Positions 17,654 through 25,966 of a stretch of 64,000 nt of DNA are shown one piece after another (within the stretch, counting starts at the first letter, position 1; every line of letters starts with the position of its first letter). The translations under genes and the position numbers were made by a program. The DNA is taken from contig NZ_CDME01000010.1 of the NCBI RefSeq assembly GCF_000826545.1, positions 1 through 64,000 on the forward strand, in the 5' to 3' direction. The notes under the pieces were generated by a model. That model had not been told where the DNA came from. It worked only from the letters and a program-made list of their open reading frames with translations, and did not search any database. Origin of the DNA: Kibdelosporangium sp. MJ126-NF4. Its GTDB lineage: Bacteria; Actinomycetota; Actinomycetes; Mycobacteriales; Pseudonocardiaceae.

Positions 17654-18786
17654 GTCGTTTTCTGTTTGTGGTGCCGCCGTTGACCGGGCACATCAACCCG
17701 ACTGTCGGTGTCGGCGGGGAACTGCTCGCCCGTGGCCACGATGTGGCCTGGGTCGGCCATCCGGCGACACTCGAACCGTTGCTGCCCCAGGGATCGCTGG
17801 TCTTCCCCGCCTTGGATGACCGGCTGGAGGCGGACATCAGGCGGGCGCGGCAGCGGTGGCTGGAGCTCAAGGGTATCGCGGTGCTGAAGTTCCTGTGGGA
17901 GGAGTTCCTGATCCCGTTGGCGCACGCGATGATCCCCGGTGTCCAGGACGCGGTGAAGGACTTCCAGCCGGACGTGCTGGTCGCCGACCAGCAGGCCCTC
18001 GCCGGGCCGGTGGTGGCCGGTGACCTCGGCGTGCCGTGGGTGACCAGCGCGAGCACCCCGGCCGAGCTGGTCCGTCCACTCAAGACGATGCCGAAGGTCG
18101 ACGAGTGGGTCACCGCCCGGCTGCGCGAGCTGAGCGGGTCCGATGTGGACATCCGGTTCTCCGAGCTGCTCGTGCTCGTGTTCAGCTCGCCGCTGCTGGT
18201 CGGCGGGACGTTCCCGCCGCACTACGCGTTCACCGGCCCCGCGCTGGGACACCGGCCGGAGAACACCGACTTCCCGTGGGACTGGTTCGCCGAGGGGGCC
18301 CGCAAGGTCCTGGTGTCGCTGGGCACGTTGAACGGCGCTGCGGGACACAGGTTCTTCGGCGAGGTGATCGACGCGGTCACCGACATGGTGGACGTGCAGG
18401 TGGTCATGGTCGCGCCGCCACTGGACGCGCCCGGCAACGTCCTTGTGCGGGACCGTGTGCCGCAGTTGGCGTTGATGAAGCACATGAACGCGGTGATCTC
18501 CCACGGCGGCCACAACACCGTCTGCGAGGCACTGGCACACGGATTGCCGCTTGTGGTGGCGCCGATCCGGGACGACCAGCCGATCGTTGCCGACCAGGTC
18601 GTGGCCGCCGGTGCCGGGACACGCCTGAGATACCAGCGGGCTCGCGCCGGTGAGATTCGCTCGGCTCTGGACGCGGTGCTGTACGACCCCGACTTCGCGG
18701 CCAACGCGCGCCGGGTGCGGGACTCCTTCCGGCTCGGCGGCGGCGCCTCAGCCGCCGCCGATCGACTCGAGGCGGTGGTGGCGTGA
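17650..18786 (+). CDS. GT1-family (MGT/UGT-like) glycosyltransferase
   Basis: A 378-residue GT-B fold enzyme. The N-terminal acceptor lobe starts FVVPPLTGHINPTVGVGGEL; the C-terminal donor lobe has the nucleotide-sugar signature SHGGHNTVCEALAHGLP and PIRDDQPIVADQV with the Asp-Gln pair that contacts the sugar. This is the family of macrolide and other natural-product glycosyltransferases, also used on lipid acceptors. The ATG at 17650 overlaps the hydrolase stop (ATGA), and the stop overlaps the next gene (GTGA). It likely glycosylates the PKS product. The sugar cannot be predicted; no deoxysugar genes are in the window. Confidence 0.9.
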   Translation: MSRFLFVVPPLTGHINPTVGVGGELLARGHDVAWVGHPATLEPLLPQGSLVFPALDDRLEADIRRARQRWLELKGIAVLKFLWEEFLIPLAHAMIPGVQDAVKDFQPDVLVADQQALAGPVVAGDLGVPWVTSASTPAELVRPLKTMPKVDEWVTARLRELSGSDVDIRFSELLVLVFSSPLLVGGTFPPHYAFTGPALGHRPENTDFPWDWFAEGARKVLVSLGTLNGAAGHRFFGEVIDAVTDMVDVQVVMVAPPLDAPGNVLVRDRVPQLALMKHMNAVISHGGHNTVCEALAHGLPLVVAPIRDDQPIVADQVVAAGAGTRLRYQRARAGEIRSALDAVLYDPDFAANARRVRDSFRLGGGASAAADRLEAVVA

Positions 18787-20588
18787 TCGCGTGGATCCTG
18801 TTCGGGCTGGTGGTTGCCTACACGTTGCTGGACACCCTGCGCCTGCGGGCCCGGGTCAACCACCTGCCGGTGCTGCCCGAGTTGGGCAGCGATTCCGAGG
18901 ACTACCAGTCGTTCCCCGAGGACCTGCCCACCGAGGTCCGGCGGCAGGCGACCGCGTTCGCCACGAGCGAGGGCCTTGGCCTGGTCGACCTGATCCCGGC
19001 CAGGCTGCCGACGGTCGCGGCACTGGACCTGCTCAACCAGGTCGACCCCAAGACCTATCGTGGCGACCGGTGGGTGCGCGGGGTCAGCGCCGGTGAGGCG
19101 ATCCTGTTCAGTGCCACGGCCGTCGACAAGCTCGGCATCACTCCACCCGCGGACCCGACGGAGTTCGTGACCATTGCCAGGCGCGTGAAGGACCGCGACG
19201 GCGTCAGCGTCGACCTCGCGGTCGCGTCCGGCCTGCCTGCCTGCTCGTACGACCTGTCCACGCGGGCTGCCCGGTTGCGCAAGCTGGGCAAGCGCCCGGC
19301 GTTGTGGACGGCCGGTTCCGTGCTCGGCTACCTCGCGATCCTGGGTGTCACGCTGTGGACGTGGCCGTGGGGGCTGGTCGCGGCCGGTCTCTACAGTCTC
19401 CAGCCGCTGCTGGTGTTCGCCGGGACACCGTTGCGTCCCAGGGACCTGTGGCTGACTTCGGTGTTCAGGGCGGTCCATCAGCCCTACCTGTGGGTCAGGA
19501 CGCTGGCCGGGCGGTGGCGTACGGCCGCTGAGATCCAGCAGGAGAAGGACATGCTGGCCGCAGTCCCGGCGTACACCGAGGAGATCGAGCAAGGCACAGA
19601 GCGGTTCTTCGAGCCGCGCAGGGAGGACTGCCCGTCCTGCGCGAGCGTGACCCTCGAACAACACGTGCGCGGCGTCGACCTGTTGCAGCGCAAACCCGGC
19701 GAGTTCACCATGGACCGCTGTGTCTCGTGTGGACACGTGTTCCAGAACCCGCGACTGTCGACCGCGGGACTGGACTTCTACTACCGGGACTTCTACGACG
19801 GCCACGGCGCCGCCTCCACCGAGGCCGTGTTCTCGGGCAAGTCCGAGCCGTACTACGCCCGCGCCAGGATGGTCCAGCCGTTCACCACGCCACGCAACTG
19901 GCTGGATGTCGGCGGCGGGCACGGGCACTTCTGCCGTGGTGCCAAGGAGGTACTGCCGGACACCCGGTTCGACGGTCTCGACCAAAGCGCGGCGATCGCG
20001 GACGCCGAGACGCTCGGCTGGGTCACGAAGTCCTACCTGGGCAACTTCAAGGACTTCGCCGACGGGCTGCGCGGCCAGTACGACGTGATCAGCATGCACC
20101 ACTATCTCGAACACGTGCGCGACCCGTGGGCGGAGCTGGACATCGCCGCGGACACCCTGCCCGACGGCGGATACCTGCTGATCGAGGTGCCCGACCCGGA
20201 ATGGCGGCTCGGCAGGCTCTTCGGCAAGTACTGGATGCCGTGGTTCCAGCCGCAGCACCAGAACATGCTGCCGATCGCCAACCTGAAGGAGGCGCTGGTC
20301 CAACGCGACCTGCGACCGGTCGCCGAGGAACGCGGCAAAGCCCATTCGCCCAACGACTTCGCGCTGTCGAGCTACCTCATGCTCGCCAACATCGCACCGC
20401 GCTCACCGGCGCCATGGCGCCCGGCCAAGCCGAGGTTCAAGACCCTGCGCAACCTGGCCGTCTGGTCGTTCGGCATCCCGTGGCTCATCGTGGCGGGCCT
20501 GCTGGACAAAACGGTGAACCGGGCCATCGCGAGTCGAACTGACCGCGGCAACGCCTACCGAGTACTGGCCCGCAAGGAGAGCGAATGA
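18783..20588 (+). CDS. Membrane-anchored protein with C-terminal SAM-dependent methyltransferase domain
   Basis: A 601-residue two-part protein. Residues 1-20 form a membrane helix, then a soluble region of unknown fold (about 30-175), then two or three membrane helices (about 180-220). A four-Cys zinc-knuckle follows (CPSC and CVSCGHVFQNPRL, around 280-325), and then a class I methyltransferase with the SAM loop LDVGGGHGHF and HHYLEHVRDPW near 375-470. A final hydrophobic segment lies near 565. The zinc-knuckle plus methyltransferase pattern is seen in sugar C-methyltransferases and related enzymes. The GTG start overlaps the glycosyltransferase stop and the stop overlaps the kinase-like gene. 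A membrane-bound methylation of a glycolipid-like intermediate fits, but the substrate is unknown. Confidence 0.75.
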   Translation: MIAWILFGLVVAYTLLDTLRLRARVNHLPVLPELGSDSEDYQSFPEDLPTEVRRQATAFATSEGLGLVDLIPARLPTVAALDLLNQVDPKTYRGDRWVRGVSAGEAILFSATAVDKLGITPPADPTEFVTIARRVKDRDGVSVDLAVASGLPACSYDLSTRAARLRKLGKRPALWTAGSVLGYLAILGVTLWTWPWGLVAAGLYSLQPLLVFAGTPLRPRDLWLTSVFRAVHQPYLWVRTLAGRWRTAAEIQQEKDMLAAVPAYTEEIEQGTERFFEPRREDCPSCASVTLEQHVRGVDLLQRKPGEFTMDRCVSCGHVFQNPRLSTAGLDFYYRDFYDGHGAASTEAVFSGKSEPYYARARMVQPFTTPRNWLDVGGGHGHFCRGAKEVLPDTRFDGLDQSAAIADAETLGWVTKSYLGNFKDFADGLRGQYDVISMHHYLEHVRDPWAELDIAADTLPDGGYLLIEVPDPEWRLGRLFGKYWMPWFQPQHQNMLPIANLKEALVQRDLRPVAEERGKAHSPNDFALSSYLMLANIAPRSPAPWRPAKPRFKTLRNLAVWSFGIPWLIVAGLLDKTVNRAIASRTDRGNAYRVLARKESE

Positions 20589-21472
20589 TCGACATCGCCG
20601 ACCGACCGGACGTCGCTCCGGAGCTCCGGCTTGTGCCCTATGCCTTCCGCGAGGCCTTCGGGCGCTCGGCCGAGGGCGTCTGGTACTCGCCGGGCGTGGC
20701 CGTGCTCGCGACCGACGCGGCGGTGTGCGGCCGGTGGGGCGCGATCGTCGCGGGCGAACGGCGTACCGACGGCATCGTCGAACTGCGGTCCATCAACCGG
20801 CCCGCCGAACCGGTTGTCCTTCCGGCACAGGACATTCCCGCGTGGGCGGCGCCCGTCGCGGCTGTGGTGGACCTGCTGCGGCCGTGCGGTGCCACGCTGC
20901 TGTGCAGTGTGGACCTCCCGGCGGGTTCCGGGTTGTCCTCCCGGACCGCGCTGGCGTGCGCGACGGCACTGGCATTGCGGGATCTGTGTGCCCCGGATAT
21001 TCCGGTGGATTATCTCGTCGATGTCGTCACGCAATCGCAGACGCAATTGCATTCGCACGTTCGCGTGGCAGCCGCATTCGCCGGATTCGAAGTGGGCGTG
21101 GCGATAGGCGACGCCCGGTTGCTGGTCGTCGACACCCGGATCCGACGTGACACGCCGGTCAGGAGCACGGATTTCGCTGTGCGCAACGACGGTTCGCTCA
21201 AGCGGCTCGGCATGGCCATCACCGATTTCCATCGGGCGCATGAACCTGAAGCGGCACAGGACATCGCGGTCACCGCGGCACTGGAAGCCGGTGCGCTCGG
21301 CGCAACGATGCTGGTCGACGACCCGGGTAGACCGATTGCCGCACTCGTTTCGCCCGATTCGCTCGCTGCCGTTCGTGCGGGCGTTTCCGGAGCTTTCCGT
21401 CGCGAGCGGCTGACCTCGCCGAGGTACCTGACCGTTAGGCCAAGTGGCGGAGCAAGAAGAATTACCCCATAA
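20585..21472 (+). CDS. GHMP/galactokinase-like protein with degenerate motifs
   Basis: A 295-residue protein of the GHMP kinase superfamily. The ATP loop is recognisable as DLPAGSGLSSRTALACATAL (family P-x-G-x-G-L-S-S-S), and the N-terminal motif survives weakly as WYSPGVAVLATD, where galactokinases have PGR-N-L-I-GEH. The C-terminal GALGATMLVDDPG matches motif 3 only loosely. Galactokinases are about 390 residues, so this is short. It may phosphorylate a sugar for the neighbouring glycosyltransferase or be a non-catalytic homologue. It starts with ATG overlapping the preceding stop, so it belongs to the PKS operon. Confidence 0.65.
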   Translation: MIDIADRPDVAPELRLVPYAFREAFGRSAEGVWYSPGVAVLATDAAVCGRWGAIVAGERRTDGIVELRSINRPAEPVVLPAQDIPAWAAPVAAVVDLLRPCGATLLCSVDLPAGSGLSSRTALACATALALRDLCAPDIPVDYLVDVVTQSQTQLHSHVRVAAAFAGFEVGVAIGDARLLVVDTRIRRDTPVRSTDFAVRNDGSLKRLGMAITDFHRAHEPEAAQDIAVTAALEAGALGATMLVDDPGRPIAALVSPDSLAAVRAGVSGAFRRERLTSPRYLTVRPSGGARRITP

Positions 21473-21548
21473 AACGAGGATCCCGCCCGTCGCGCTGCGT
21501 GAACCCGTATTGTATGCAGTGTTGGCGGCAAAACAGACGGGACAGCGG

Positions 21549-22388
21549 ATGACTCGGGGTGAGGAATCGTCGGAACTCAGGGACGCTCCTGCCCGTGTCA
21601 ACATCGCCAGGGCGAGTATCACGCGAGTCTACGACGCGTTGCTCGGCGGCAAGGACAACTTCCAGGTCGACCGCGACATGATGGCGCGGTTCCTCACGCT
21701 GGACCCGGAGTTCGTCCGGGTCGTGTACGACCGCCGCGACTTCATCCTGCGGGCCACGCGCTACCTGGCAGGGCAGCTCGGTGTCACCCAGTTCCTCGAC
21801 GTCGGCGCGACGTTGCCGGAGAAGGACAATCCGCACGACGTGGCGCAACGCCTCAACCGCGAGTCGTCCATGGTCTACGTCTCGATGGACCAGGGCGTGC
21901 TCGCGCACGGACGCGCGCAGCTCGCCGACAACGACCGCACCCACATCGTGGAAGCCGACTTCCGCAACCCGCAGCTGGTGGTCGAGCACCCGGTCGTGGC
22001 CAAGCACCTCGACTTCAACGAACCGGTCGCGGTGTTCGTGGTCAGCACGCTGCAGCACGTGCGGCCGGAAGGCGACCCCGCCGGGATCCTCGCCGGATAT
22101 GTCGACCTGTTGGCACCCGGCTCGTGCGTGGTCTTCGGACACTGGATGCACCCGGGACCGGACAGTGAACTGACCCAGCTGGCCGAGGACCTGAACGGCG
22201 TGTACCGCGATGCCGGAGTCGGCGCGTGGCCGCGCAGTCGCGAGGAGATCGAGGGCATGCTCGGCGGGCTGGAGCTGCTCGATCCCGGCCTGGTGCTCTG
22301 CGCCGACTGGTGGCCGGACGGCCCTCGGCTGCATCCCCTGTCGCGCAGCCAGCGGCTGGCGCTCGGCGCCGTCGGCATCAAGCGCTGA
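21549..22388 (+). CDS. SAM-dependent methyltransferase, DUF574 family
   Basis: A 279-residue protein of the actinobacterial S-adenosyl methyltransferase family (PF04672). The family opening VNIARASITRVYDALLGGKDNFQVDR, FLDVGATLPEKDNPHDVAQ, and FGHWMHPGPDSEL are readily seen. Members are numerous in actinomycetes and mostly uncharacterised. The ATG at 21549 gives the normal family length; the open frame reaches back to a GTG at 21444 inside the kinase-like gene. It is 76 bases downstream of that gene, so it may be the last gene of the PKS operon or an independent unit. Confidence 0.8.
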   Translation: MTRGEESSELRDAPARVNIARASITRVYDALLGGKDNFQVDRDMMARFLTLDPEFVRVVYDRRDFILRATRYLAGQLGVTQFLDVGATLPEKDNPHDVAQRLNRESSMVYVSMDQGVLAHGRAQLADNDRTHIVEADFRNPQLVVEHPVVAKHLDFNEPVAVFVVSTLQHVRPEGDPAGILAGYVDLLAPGSCVVFGHWMHPGPDSELTQLAEDLNGVYRDAGVGAWPRSREEIEGMLGGLELLDPGLVLCADWWPDGPRLHPLSRSQRLALGAVGIKR

Positions 22389-22415
22389 TGTCACATCTTT
22401 GAGGACTGTCCCGTC
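22389..22415 (+). promoter_or_regulatory. ECF41 sigma-factor target promoter (autoregulatory)
   Basis: The sequence TGTCACA (22389-22395), a 16-base spacer and CGTC (22412-22415) match the promoter motif described for the ECF41 group. It begins on the base after the methyltransferase stop codon and sits directly before the ECF41 gene. The GTG start at 22424 lies 8 bases past the -10 element, so the message is probably leaderless. Confidence 0.8.
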
Positions 22416-22423
22416 CTGTAGGT

Positions 22424-23275
22424 GTGCGTGAGTTTCTCGAAGCGAAGGACCGGCTACTCGGCATCGCGTACGGCATCACCGGTGACCTCGGCGCGGCCGA
22501 GGACATCGTGCAGGACGCGTGGATCCGGCTGAGCCGCGCCGACGGGGTCGACGACGTCACCGGCTGGCTGGTGGTCACGACCTCACGGCTGGCACTGGAC
22601 CACGTCCGGTCCGCCAGATTCCGGCGCGAGCAGTACGTGGGCCCGTGGCTGCCGGAGCCGCTGGTGGACGGCCCTGAGGACCGGATCACCATGGCCGAGT
22701 CGGTGAACATGGCGCTGCTCGTGGTGCTCGAAACGCTCTCACCGGCCGAGCGGACCGTGTTCGTCCTGCACGAGGTGTTCGGTCTGCCGTTCGTCGAGGT
22801 CGCCGAGGCGGTCGGCCGTTCACCCGCGGCCGTGCGGCAGTTGGCGGCGCGGGCGCGCAAACACGTGCGGGCCAGGACGCCGCGCTATGACCTGGATCGC
22901 GGACAACAGCAACGTGTGGTGGAAGCGTTCGCCAAGGCGTGCGGTGGCCGTGACCTCGACGGGCTGATGCGTCTGCTCGACCCGGACGTCGTGCTCAACA
23001 GCGACGGCGGCGGTCTGGTGAAGGCGGCGCGCAATCCCGTTCTCGGCTCGGGCAAGGTCGCCCGGTTCCTGGTCGGGATCGGCCGTCAGACAGCGGTGGA
23101 GTTCCACCCGGTCCTGGTCAACGGCTGGGCCGGGTTGTTGCGGTTCGTCGACGGGCGGTTGCACAGCGTGGTGGCACTGACCACGGCGGACGGCCGCGTC
23201 ACCGCGATCGACCTCGTGGCCAACCCTGAGAAGCTCACGCGAGTTCGCACCATGCTGGACAGAGAGGAAAAGTGA
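22424..23275 (+). CDS. ECF41 (SigJ-type) RNA polymerase sigma factor
   Basis: A 283-residue extracytoplasmic-function sigma factor. Region 2 (about 5-70; VQDAWIRLS, TSRLALDHVRS) and region 4 (about 105-160; LSPAERTVFVLHEVFG, SPAAVRQLAARARKHV) are followed by a C-terminal SnoaL-like domain of about 110 residues. That domain carries the group hallmarks DGGG and NPEKL (consensus NPDKL). In ECF41 this extension replaces an anti-sigma factor and modulates activity in cis. The gene overlaps the carboxymuconolactone decarboxylase-like gene, the classic ECF41 neighbour and usual target. It is preceded by its own consensus promoter. Confidence 0.93.
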   Translation: MREFLEAKDRLLGIAYGITGDLGAAEDIVQDAWIRLSRADGVDDVTGWLVVTTSRLALDHVRSARFRREQYVGPWLPEPLVDGPEDRITMAESVNMALLVVLETLSPAERTVFVLHEVFGLPFVEVAEAVGRSPAAVRQLAARARKHVRARTPRYDLDRGQQQRVVEAFAKACGGRDLDGLMRLLDPDVVLNSDGGGLVKAARNPVLGSGKVARFLVGIGRQTAVEFHPVLVNGWAGLLRFVDGRLHSVVALTTADGRVTAIDLVANPEKLTRVRTMLDREEK

Positions 23276-23733
23276 CTGTGGAAGCACGGATGAAGGCCCC
23301 TGCCGAGGCGTACCGGCACATGTTCGCCCTGGAGGAGTGGCAGAAGGCCAGCGCGTTGCCTGAGCGGATCCGGCACCTGGTCAAACTCCGCGTCAGCCAG
23401 ATGAACGGCTGCGCGTTCTGCGTGGACATGCACGCACACGACATGAAACAGGAAGGGGAGACCGACGAGCGGCTGCACAGCCTGGTCACCTGGCGGGAGG
23501 CGCCGTTCTTCACCGACCAGGAGCGGGCCGCGCTGCGCCTGGCCGAGGAGGGCACCACGCTGACCACGGGCGCCGTGTCCGACGAGGCGTGGGCCGAGGC
23601 CAAGGAACACTTCACCGAAGAGGAACTCGGCGCGCTCGTCGTGGCCATCGCGATGATCAACGCGTGGAACCGGTTCGGGACCATCCTGCGGACCGTCCCC
23701 GGTTCACTGCGCAAGGCAACCAGTTCAGCCTGA
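23272..23733 (+). CDS. Carboxymuconolactone decarboxylase/AhpD-like alkylhydroperoxidase family protein
   Basis: A 153-residue all-helical protein with the AhpD redox motif NGCAFCVDMHAH (Cys47, Cys50, His54). Proteins of this family reduce peroxides or act as thiol-based redox enzymes, and this type is the standard partner encoded next to ECF41 sigma factors. Its GTG start overlaps the sigma stop (GTGA), so the pair is translationally coupled and controlled by the promoter at 22389. Its end overlaps the convergent symporter gene by nine bases. The physiological substrate is not known for this group. Confidence 0.9.
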   Translation: MTVEARMKAPAEAYRHMFALEEWQKASALPERIRHLVKLRVSQMNGCAFCVDMHAHDMKQEGETDERLHSLVTWREAPFFTDQERAALRLAEEGTTLTTGAVSDEAWAEAKEHFTEEELGALVVAIAMINAWNRFGTILRTVPGSLRKATSSA

Positions 23734-25320
23734 CCCGATCCCGGTCACCGACCGGACTTCCATCTCGTCACGGCGGTCGTGCTCGCCGGAACCCCTGCGT
23801 TCACCGACCAGGGTTCCGGCGATCCCGAGCGCGAACGACAACGGGATGGACACGATTCCCGGATTGGACAACGGGAACACCGCGAAATCGGCGCCGCTGA
23901 CGATGGACGTCGGTGTGCCGGACATCACCGGCGAGAGCAGGATCAGCACCAGGCAACTGGCCAGTCCACCGTAGATCGACCACAGCGTTCCGGTCGTGTT
24001 GAACCTGCGCCAGAACAACGTGTACAGGATCGCGGGCAGATTGGCCGACGCGGCGAGCGCGAACGCCAGCGCCACAAGGAAAGCAACGTTCTGCCCGGTG
24101 GCGAGGATACCGCCGCCGACGGCGAGGCAGCCGATCACGACCGCGGTCAGCCTGGCGACCCTGACCTCCGAGCCCGGCTCGGGCTTGCCGCGCTTGAGCA
24201 CGTTGGCGTACACGTCGTGCGCGAAGGACGCCGACGCGGTCAGCGTCAGTCCCGCGACCACAGCGAGGATCGTGGTGAACGCGATCGCCGAGACCAGTCC
24301 GAGTAGGACAGTCCCACCGATGTGGAACGCGAGCAGCGGCACGGCGGAGTTCTCGCCGCCCGGCGCGTTGACGATCTGGTCGGAGCCGACGATCGCGCTC
24401 GCGCCGTACCCGATCACCAGCGTGCTCAGGTAGAACAGCACCATCGTCCAAATGGCCCAGACCACTGAGCGCCGCGCCTGGTAGGCGTTGGGCACCGTGT
24501 AGAACCGCATCAGCACGTGCGGCAGCGCGGCCGCGCCGAGCACCAGCGCCAGTGACAGTGAGACGAAGTCCAGCTTGCTGGTCTCGGTCTTCCCGTAGCG
24601 GGCACCGGGTTCCAGCACCTGGCCGCTCAGTGAGTTCTTCTCCGCCGCGCGGCCGAGCAGCGAGCCGAGGTCGAAGCCGAACTTGCCGAGGATGAACACG
24701 CTCATCAGGCTCACGCAGACCAGCAGCAGCACCGCTTTCACGATCTGCACCCACGTGGTGCCCTTCATCCCGCCGATCAGCACGTACAACACCATGATCG
24801 CGCCGACGACGCAGATCACCAGTGCCTGGCCGCCGGTGCTGTGCACGTCCAGCAACAGTGCGACAAGGGCGCCCGCGCCGGCCATCTGGGCGAGCATGTA
24901 GAAGAAGGAGATCACCAGTGTGGCGTTGGCCGCCGCGGCCCGCACCCGGCGCTGGCGCATCCGGAAGCTGAGCACGTCGCCCATGGTGAACCGGCCGGTG
25001 TTTCGGAACCGTTCCGCCACAAGCAGGAGCGGCACCAGCCACGCGACGAGGAAGCCGATCGAGAACAGGAAGCCGTCGTAGCCGTAGACCGCGATCGCGC
25101 CCGCGATGCCGAGGAAGGACGCGGCGGACAGGTAGTCGCCGGACAGCGCGATGCCGTTCTGCATGCCGCTGAACCCGCTGCCTGCGGCGTAGTAGTCGGC
25201 CGCGGTGGTATTCCTGCTGCTCACGTGATAGACGATGAACAGCGTGACCGCCACCACGGCGACGAAGATGCTGACATTGAGGCCGGGATTGCCTGCCGCG
25301 GCAGCGAGATTAATGTTCAT
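23725..25320 (-). CDS. Sodium:solute symporter, acetate/monocarboxylate type (ActP-like)
   Basis: A 531-residue integral membrane protein with about 13 helices. The SSS-family segments are clear: SRNTTAADYYAAG, ALSGDYLSAASFLGIAG, FRNTGRFTMGDVLSFR, GGMKGTTWVQIVKAVLL. This pattern and the DUF485 gene immediately upstream are the signature of the ActP/MctC group, which imports acetate and other short carboxylates with sodium ions. ATG overlaps the DUF485 stop by 4 bases. The C-terminal tail is cytosolic and charged. Confidence 0.9.
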   Translation of the reverse strand: MNINLAAAAGNPGLNVSIFVAVVAVTLFIVYHVSSRNTTAADYYAAGSGFSGMQNGIALSGDYLSAASFLGIAGAIAVYGYDGFLFSIGFLVAWLVPLLLVAERFRNTGRFTMGDVLSFRMRQRRVRAAAANATLVISFFYMLAQMAGAGALVALLLDVHSTGGQALVICVVGAIMVLYVLIGGMKGTTWVQIVKAVLLLVCVSLMSVFILGKFGFDLGSLLGRAAEKNSLSGQVLEPGARYGKTETSKLDFVSLSLALVLGAAALPHVLMRFYTVPNAYQARRSVVWAIWTMVLFYLSTLVIGYGASAIVGSDQIVNAPGGENSAVPLLAFHIGGTVLLGLVSAIAFTTILAVVAGLTLTASASFAHDVYANVLKRGKPEPGSEVRVARLTAVVIGCLAVGGGILATGQNVAFLVALAFALAASANLPAILYTLFWRRFNTTGTLWSIYGGLASCLVLILLSPVMSGTPTSIVSGADFAVFPLSNPGIVSIPLSFALGIAGTLVGERRGSGEHDRRDEMEVRSVTGIGSG

Positions 25321-25682
25321 CTCGTGCCCTTGCGTGCGCGCTCACGCAATTGCGCGGTGGCCGGATCGATACGGCGCCGTGCGAAGACCATGTAGCTGAT
25401 CATGATCGCCACAGTGGTCGCGAACTGGGACAACCCGAGCAGGAGGCCCACTGTGATGTTGTCGCTGACGCGGATGCTCATGAACTCCGGCGCGTACGCG
25501 GCGAGCAGGACATAAATGAGGTACCACGCCAGGAACAACACGGTCATGGGGATGACGAACCGCAGTATCCGTCGGCGCAGCTGGACGAATTCGGCACTCC
25601 GGGCAATTGCCGTGAAATCCGGCTCGCCATCGTCCTCGTCGGTGAAATCGTGGTCCCGCGAAAAGGACGTCATCGTTTTCAT
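25317..25682 (-). CDS. DUF485 membrane protein (symporter partner)
   Basis: A 121-residue protein with two membrane helices: IPMTVLFLAWYLIYVLLAAY, then GLLLGLSQFATTVAIMISYM after a short loop. An acidic N-terminal tail precedes them and a basic C-terminus follows. This is the DUF485/YjcH family, almost always encoded just before an ActP-like symporter, as here. I start it at the ATG at 25682; the open frame extends to 25841 but that part lacks family character. Its exact role in transport is not established. Confidence 0.88.
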   Translation of the reverse strand: MKTMTSFSRDHDFTDEDDGEPDFTAIARSAEFVQLRRRILRFVIPMTVLFLAWYLIYVLLAAYAPEFMSIRVSDNITVGLLLGLSQFATTVAIMISYMVFARRRIDPATAQLRERARKGTR

Positions 25683-25966
25683 TCGGGGTTGTCCTCCGCG
25701 GGTTTTGTCGGCCCGGCGCGCGATACGGGGAAGCGGGCCGTGGATGGAAGCCAAGCTAGGCCGTCGTCCCTGCGACGTCAAGCGCTGTTCCGGATGAACA
25801 TTCCCGCAGTGTCGCCATGGTGTGAAAAGTTCCAACACCAATCTTGTTGCGCCGAATGCTGCGCTATTGACCGACAGTACCGGGATCGTGGCTTAATTGA
25901 CACTTGAACAAATGGGCGACAGTTATCTAGGTTATCCGCGATGTCGTATTTGTATTCGAGGTTCTC

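Noticed and set aside
18222..20345. Minus-strand open frame of 707 codons
   Set aside because: Antisense of the membrane methyltransferase and the end of the glycosyltransferase; no recognisable features.
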